Origin: Candidatus Pelagibacter sp.
Lineage (GTDB): Bacteria; Pseudomonadota; Alphaproteobacteria; Pelagibacterales; Pelagibacteraceae
Direction: 5' to 3'
Assembly: GCA_012963775.1 (NCBI GenBank)
Contig: DTVC01000005.1
Location: 1-12,653 of the forward strand
DNA length: 12,653 nucleotides
Below are positions 10,160 through 12,653 of this stretch, one piece after another. Position 1 is the stretch's first letter, and every line of letters starts with the position of its first letter. A program made the translations under genes and the position numbers. The notes under the pieces are model-generated. The model was not told the origin of the DNA. It saw nothing but the letters and a program-made list of their open reading frames with translations, and made no database searches.

Positions 10160-10531
10160 TTATTTAAGTTCTACTTTTGCGCCAGCTGCTTCTAGCTTTT
10201 GCTTAATTTCTTCAGCCTCTTTTTTGTTTACACCTGATTTAATTTCTTTAGGAGCTTCTTCAACTAAGTCTTTTGCTTCTTTTAAACCTAAAGAAGTAAG
10301 GGCTCTTACTTCTTTAATTACATTAATTTTTTTGTCACCCGATGCAGCTAACACAACGGTGAATTCATCTTTTTCTTCAGCTGGTGTTGCAACTGCTCCT
10401 GCTGCTGGTGCTGCTACAACGGCCGCTGCTGCTGTAACACCCCATTTTTCCTCAAGTTGTTTTGAAAGTTCTGCTGCTTCTACAACAGTTAAACTTGACA
10501 AGTCATCTATAATTTTATTTAGATCAGCCAT
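10160..10531 (-). CDS. rplL: 50S ribosomal protein L7/L12
   Basis: L12 is the multicopy stalk protein that recruits and activates EF-G, EF-Tu, IF2 and RF3. At 123 residues it has normal length. The N-terminal dimerisation domain (1-32, [20 protein letters not shown]) binds the C-terminal helix of L10. A flexible Ala/Val/Pro hinge follows at about 33-53 ([20 protein letters not shown]). The C-terminal factor-binding domain (54-123) includes [26 protein letters not shown] (about 69-94), the helix pair that contacts translation factors. The hinge codes for an Ala/GC-rich stretch in an otherwise AT-rich gene, as expected for alanine codons. It lies 17 bp after rplJ with its own ribosome binding site, which fits the need for several L12 copies per L10. 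The stop is followed by 45 bp before rpoB. Confidence 0.98.
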   Translation of the reverse strand: MADLNKIIDDLSSLTVVEAAELSKQLEEKWGVTAAAAVVAAPAAGAVATPAEEKDEFTVVLAASGDKKINVIKEVRALTSLGLKEAKDLVEEAPKEIKSGVNKKEAEEIKQKLEAAGAKVELK

Positions 10532-10540
10532 AAATTTTAG

Positions 10541-10545
10541 TCCCT
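10541..10545 (-). promoter_or_regulatory. Ribosome binding site of rplL
   Basis: AGGGA on the minus strand, about 10 nt before the rplL ATG at 10531 and within the 17 bp gap after rplJ. It is an independent initiation signal for the most abundantly needed product of the operon. Confidence 0.6.
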
Positions 10546-10548
10546 AGG

Positions 10549-11058
10549 TTATTTTTTTGATTTTTCGAGCGCTAAAATAGCAATTTTTGAGGCTGGTGCA
10601 AGTAAAATACTTGCAATTTTTTGCGCTGGTGATCTCAAAATACCTACAATTTTAGCCCTTGCTTCCTCTAAAGATGGTAAGGTAGCAAAATTTTTCACTC
10701 CGGCAACGTCCAAAATGTCGTTCCCCATGATTCCACCTAAGATTTTTAAGTTTTTATTATCTTTAGAAAAATTCGTTAATATTTTAGCTGAAGCGATTAC
10801 ATCATTTGAAAGTGCTACAGCGGTTGGTCCACTAAATAAATCAGATAATTTCTTACATTTTGTTTTCTCCAAAGCAAGTTTAGTAATTCTGTTTTTAGTG
10901 ATCTTAAATATAATTCCATGTTTTCTCATTATTTTTCTTAATTCATCAAGTTGTTTTACTGTTAGTCCTTGATAATGAGTTACAATAACTGCTTCAGATT
11001 TATCAAACTGAGTTGTCATTGTTTTAATATAATTCATTTTTTTTTCTTTATTCATCAT
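10549..11058 (-). CDS. rplJ: 50S ribosomal protein L10
   Basis: L10 anchors the L12 dimers to 23S rRNA beside L11 at the GTPase-associated centre. The product is 169 residues from the first ATG. The N-terminal rRNA-binding domain has the typical SEAVIVTHYQGLTVKQLDELRKIMRKHG (21-48), FKITKNRITKLALE (51-64) and a conserved FSGPTAVAL (75-83). The C-terminal helix after about residue 140 (RSPAQKIASILLAPASKIAILALEKSKK) is the L12-binding tail. The start is uncertain: ATGATG at 11058 and 11055 are adjacent, and a third in-frame ATG at 11037 follows an A9 run. The family N-terminus (usually M-x-x-x-E-K) fits 11058 or 11055. No Shine-Dalgarno is visible, and rplA ends only 2 bp upstream, so translation is probably coupled to rplA. 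Confidence 0.97.
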   Translation of the reverse strand: MMNKEKKMNYIKTMTTQFDKSEAVIVTHYQGLTVKQLDELRKIMRKHGIIFKITKNRITKLALEKTKCKKLSDLFSGPTAVALSNDVIASAKILTNFSKDNKNLKILGGIMGNDILDVAGVKNFATLPSLEEARAKIVGILRSPAQKIASILLAPASKIAILALEKSKK

Positions 11059-11060
11059 AA

Positions 11061-11750
11061 CTAAATATTTTTAGGTAATTTTATTTTGTAAGCAGCTCCC
11101 ATTGTAGAAGTAATATAAATATTTTTAATTAAATTACCTTTTAAAATGTTTTTAGATTTTTCTTTTTCAAGCACATCTAAAACTGCATTAAAGTTTTGAA
11201 TTAATTTATTATCAGAAAACGATTTTTTTCCTAAGCTTAAACCTATATTTCCATCTTTATCATTCTTAATTTCTACTTGTCCCAATTTAGCATCTGCTAC
11301 GGCTTTTTTTAACTCATCTGTTACTGTGCCAAGTTTTGGATTTGGCATTAAACCCTTGGGTCCCAGTACTTTTCCTAATTTAGAAAGTTTAACCATCATT
11401 GATGAAGTACAAATTAATTTTTCAAAATTTAAATCTCCATCTCTAATTTTTTCAATAAGATCATCGCCACCAACTATGTCGGCACCCGCATCTTTGGCTA
11501 TTTGAGATTTTGTTTCCTCACAAACTACTGCTATTTTTATTTTTTTTCCCGTTCCTGATGGCATATTAACAACGGTTCTTAAATTAACTTCGTTTTTCTT
11601 TTGTTTGTTGTAAATTTGTAGACTTAAGTCAATTGACTCATCAAACTTTGTAGTACAATTTTTTTTAATTTCTGGAATTAATTTTTCAACTAAGCTAGGA
11701 GCCAGTTCATTTGTTTTTTTAGGTAATTTTTTATATCTCTTTGAAGCCAT
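11061..11750 (-). CDS. rplA: 50S ribosomal protein L1
   Basis: L1 binds 23S rRNA helices 76-78 to form the mobile L1 stalk that moves deacylated tRNA out of the E site. In many bacteria it also represses its own operon by binding a stalk-like structure in the mRNA leader. The 229-residue length is typical. The family signature KLGKVLGPKGLMPNPKLGTV lies at residues 124-143, with an N-terminal TTKFDESIDLSLQI (33-46), GTGKKIKIAVV (66-76) and a C-terminal ITSTMGAAYKI (213-223). The ATG shares one base with the rplK stop codon (TAATG) and has GAGG 10 nt upstream inside rplK. The stop is TAG, the only one among the complete genes here that is not TAA. Confidence 0.98.
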   Translation of the reverse strand: MASKRYKKLPKKTNELAPSLVEKLIPEIKKNCTTKFDESIDLSLQIYNKQKKNEVNLRTVVNMPSGTGKKIKIAVVCEETKSQIAKDAGADIVGGDDLIEKIRDGDLNFEKLICTSSMMVKLSKLGKVLGPKGLMPNPKLGTVTDELKKAVADAKLGQVEIKNDKDGNIGLSLGKKSFSDNKLIQNFNAVLDVLEKEKSKNILKGNLIKNIYITSTMGAAYKIKLPKNI

Positions 11751-12178
11751 TATTCTTTTACCTCAATTCCCATCGATCTTGCAGAGCCAGCTATAATTTT
11801 TGAAGCCTCTTCTAGATCATTAGCATTTAAATCATCCATTTTTTTCTTCGCAATTTCTTCTAATTGCTTCTTAGTTATTGATGCAATTATATTTCTTCCT
11901 GGTTCTTTTGAGCCTCTTTTTAATTTAATTGCCTCTTTTATAAAATGTGAAGCTGGAGGAGATTTTATAATAAAATCAAATTTTTTATCCTTATAAACTG
12001 TAATAACTACTGGCACAGGTTTTCCCATAAAGTTTTTTGTTTTTTCATTAAATGCTTTACAAAATTCCATTATATTAATTCCTCTTTGTCCAAGAGCAGG
12101 ACCAACAGGAGGAGCTGGGTTTGCTTGACCACCTTTAATTTGTAATTTTACGTATCCACTAATTTCTTTTTTTGCCAT
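11750..12178 (-). CDS. rplK: 50S ribosomal protein L11
   Basis: L11 binds the 1070 region of 23S rRNA and forms, with L10-L12, the landing site for translation factors; it is also needed for RelA activation and is part of the thiostrepton site. The 142-residue product has normal length. The N-terminal domain shows [20 protein letters not shown] (11-30) and [14 protein letters not shown] (31-44). The proline-rich 21-26 stretch is where thiostrepton resistance changes are known, and it looks wild type. The rRNA-binding C-terminal domain covers about 75-142 and ends in [13 protein letters not shown] (128-140). It overlaps nusG upstream and rplA downstream by one base each (TAATG), so three genes form one coupled block. 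Confidence 0.98.
   Translation of the reverse strand: MAKKEISGYVKLQIKGGQANPAPPVGPALGQRGINIMEFCKAFNEKTKNFMGKPVPVVITVYKDKKFDFIIKSPPASHFIKEAIKLKRGSKEPGRNIIASITKKQLEEIAKKKMDDLNANDLEEASKIIAGSARSMGIEVKE
11761..11764 (-). promoter_or_regulatory. Ribosome binding site of rplA, inside rplK
   Basis: GAGG on the minus strand, 10 nt before the rplA ATG at 11750 and within the last rplK codons. It supports the start that overlaps the rplK stop by one base. Confidence 0.65.
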
Positions 12179-12653
12179 TAGCTACTTTTCTCCACTTGAT
12201 TATATTCTAAATCCACAGGCGTAGGTCTGCCGAATATAGAAACAGAAACTTTAAGTCTACCTTTATCTTCATCTACATCCTCTACAAGTCCGTTAAAAGA
12301 TGCAAATGGTCCGTCTATAACCTGAACTTTTTCTCCAATAGAATACTCTACACTAGATGCTGGTTGAGCTATGCCATCTTTTATTTGACCTAAAATTTTT
12401 TCTATTTCTTTATCAGATACAGGCACCGGTGTTCCTTTGGAGCCTAAAAATCCACTTACTTTTTTTATATTCTTGATCATGTGATAAATATTATTATCCA
12501 TCTCACTTTTAATTAAAACATATCCAGGAAAGTATTTTTTTTTTCTTTGCACTCTTTTTCCTCTTTTAACTTCAGTAATATCATGAGTTGGAACAATTAT
12601 TTCTTCAATTTTGTCGGATATTTTTGCCTTCTCAGATTCCTCTTTAATTAACT
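12178..12653 (-). CDS. nusG: Transcription termination/antitermination factor NusG, partial (N-terminus outside the window)
   Basis: NusG binds RNA polymerase to suppress pausing and links it to Rho, NusE/S10 and the ribosome. The frame stays open to the right edge. The visible 157 residues start [20 protein letters not shown], so roughly the first 20 residues of a protein of about 180 are missing. The codon at 12552 (GTG) is internal, not a start, because family-typical sequence ([18 protein letters not shown]) continues upstream of it. The NGN domain contains the conserved YFPGYVLI (fragment residues 40-47) and [19 protein letters not shown]; the KOW domain begins at [20 protein letters not shown] (106-125) and continues through [17 protein letters not shown]. 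An A10 run (12535-12544) encodes Lys37-Lys39 of the fragment. It is the first visible gene of the block; secE usually lies just upstream but is not in view. Confidence 0.96.
   Translation of the reverse strand, partial: LIKEESEKAKISDKIEEIIVPTHDITEVKRGKRVQRKKKYFPGYVLIKSEMDNNIYHMIKNIKKVSGFLGSKGTPVPVSDKEIEKILGQIKDGIAQPASSVEYSIGEKVQVIDGPFASFNGLVEDVDEDKGRLKVSVSIFGRPTPVDLEYNQVEKSS
12190..12193 (-). promoter_or_regulatory. Ribosome binding site of rplK, inside nusG
   Basis: GGAG on the minus strand, 11 nt before the rplK ATG at 12178, within the nusG codons for the ending VEKSS. It supports a start overlapping the nusG stop. Confidence 0.6.

Noticed and set aside
10358..10432. Repetitive GC-richer stretch in rplL as a repeat or foreign insert
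   Set aside because: It encodes the normal Ala/Pro/Val hinge of L12; alanine codons explain the composition.
10495..10513. TTGACA followed by TATAAT on the plus strand inside rplL
   Set aside because: The spacing is only 7 bp, and there is no gene on that strand to serve.
12550..12552. GTG as the start of NusG
   Set aside because: Conserved NusG sequence continues in the same frame upstream to the window edge ([14 protein letters not shown]), so this is an internal valine codon and the gene is partial.
1..12653. A novel defence, mobile or biosynthetic system
   Set aside because: Nearly all of the window is accounted for by ten conserved information-processing genes in their usual order; no space remains for an accessory system.

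Overview
The window is an ordinary housekeeping locus from a very AT-rich, tightly packed bacterial genome. The minus strand carries the ribosomal and RNA polymerase 'beta operon' followed by the start of the 'str operon'. In transcription order (right to left) it reads nusG (3' part) - rplK - rplA - rplJ - rplL - rpoB - rpoC - [159 bp gap] - rpsL - rpsG - fusA (5' part). There are no plus-strand genes, RNA genes, mobile elements or CRISPR arrays. The strong A+T bias, near-exclusive use of AGA/TTA/AAA-type codons, alphaproteobacterial-looking RpoB/RpoC/S7/S12 proteins and 1-2 bp gene junctions suggest a streamlined marine alphaproteobacterium of the SAR11/Pelagibacter type. That assignment is an inference from pattern, not from a database match.

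Right part (10160-12653): nusG, rplK and rplA are joined by two TAATG stop/start overlaps, and rplA is 2 bp from rplJ. These encode the transcription factor NusG and four large-subunit proteins: L11 and the L10-L12 stalk form the translation-factor docking site, and L1 forms the mobile stalk at the tRNA exit side. rplL follows rplJ after 17 bp.

Centre (1866-10114): rpoB and rpoC, with a 2 bp junction, encode the two large RNA polymerase subunits. All diagnostic motifs that I checked are intact: the NADFDGD catalytic loop, two zinc sites, the rifampicin-pocket segment and [14 protein letters not shown]. The 45 bp rplL-rpoB gap holds a small hairpin and an 8-bp direct repeat, and the rpoB start is ambiguous between GTG and ATG.

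Left part (1-1865): the 159 bp rpoC-rpsL gap is the only sizeable non-coding stretch. It holds an A8/T8 palindrome across the rpoC stop codon, a good promoter candidate (TTGACA box) and an mRNA leader of about 95 nt with a 6-bp hairpin. It is followed by rpsL (S12), rpsG (S7) and the first 285 codons of fusA (EF-G).

I found no undescribed biological system. The points worth a second look are regulatory: the rpsL leader, the missing room for the classical L1 and L10 autogenous control sites, the mixed presence of Shine-Dalgarno sequences, and A9-A10 runs in four small essential genes.
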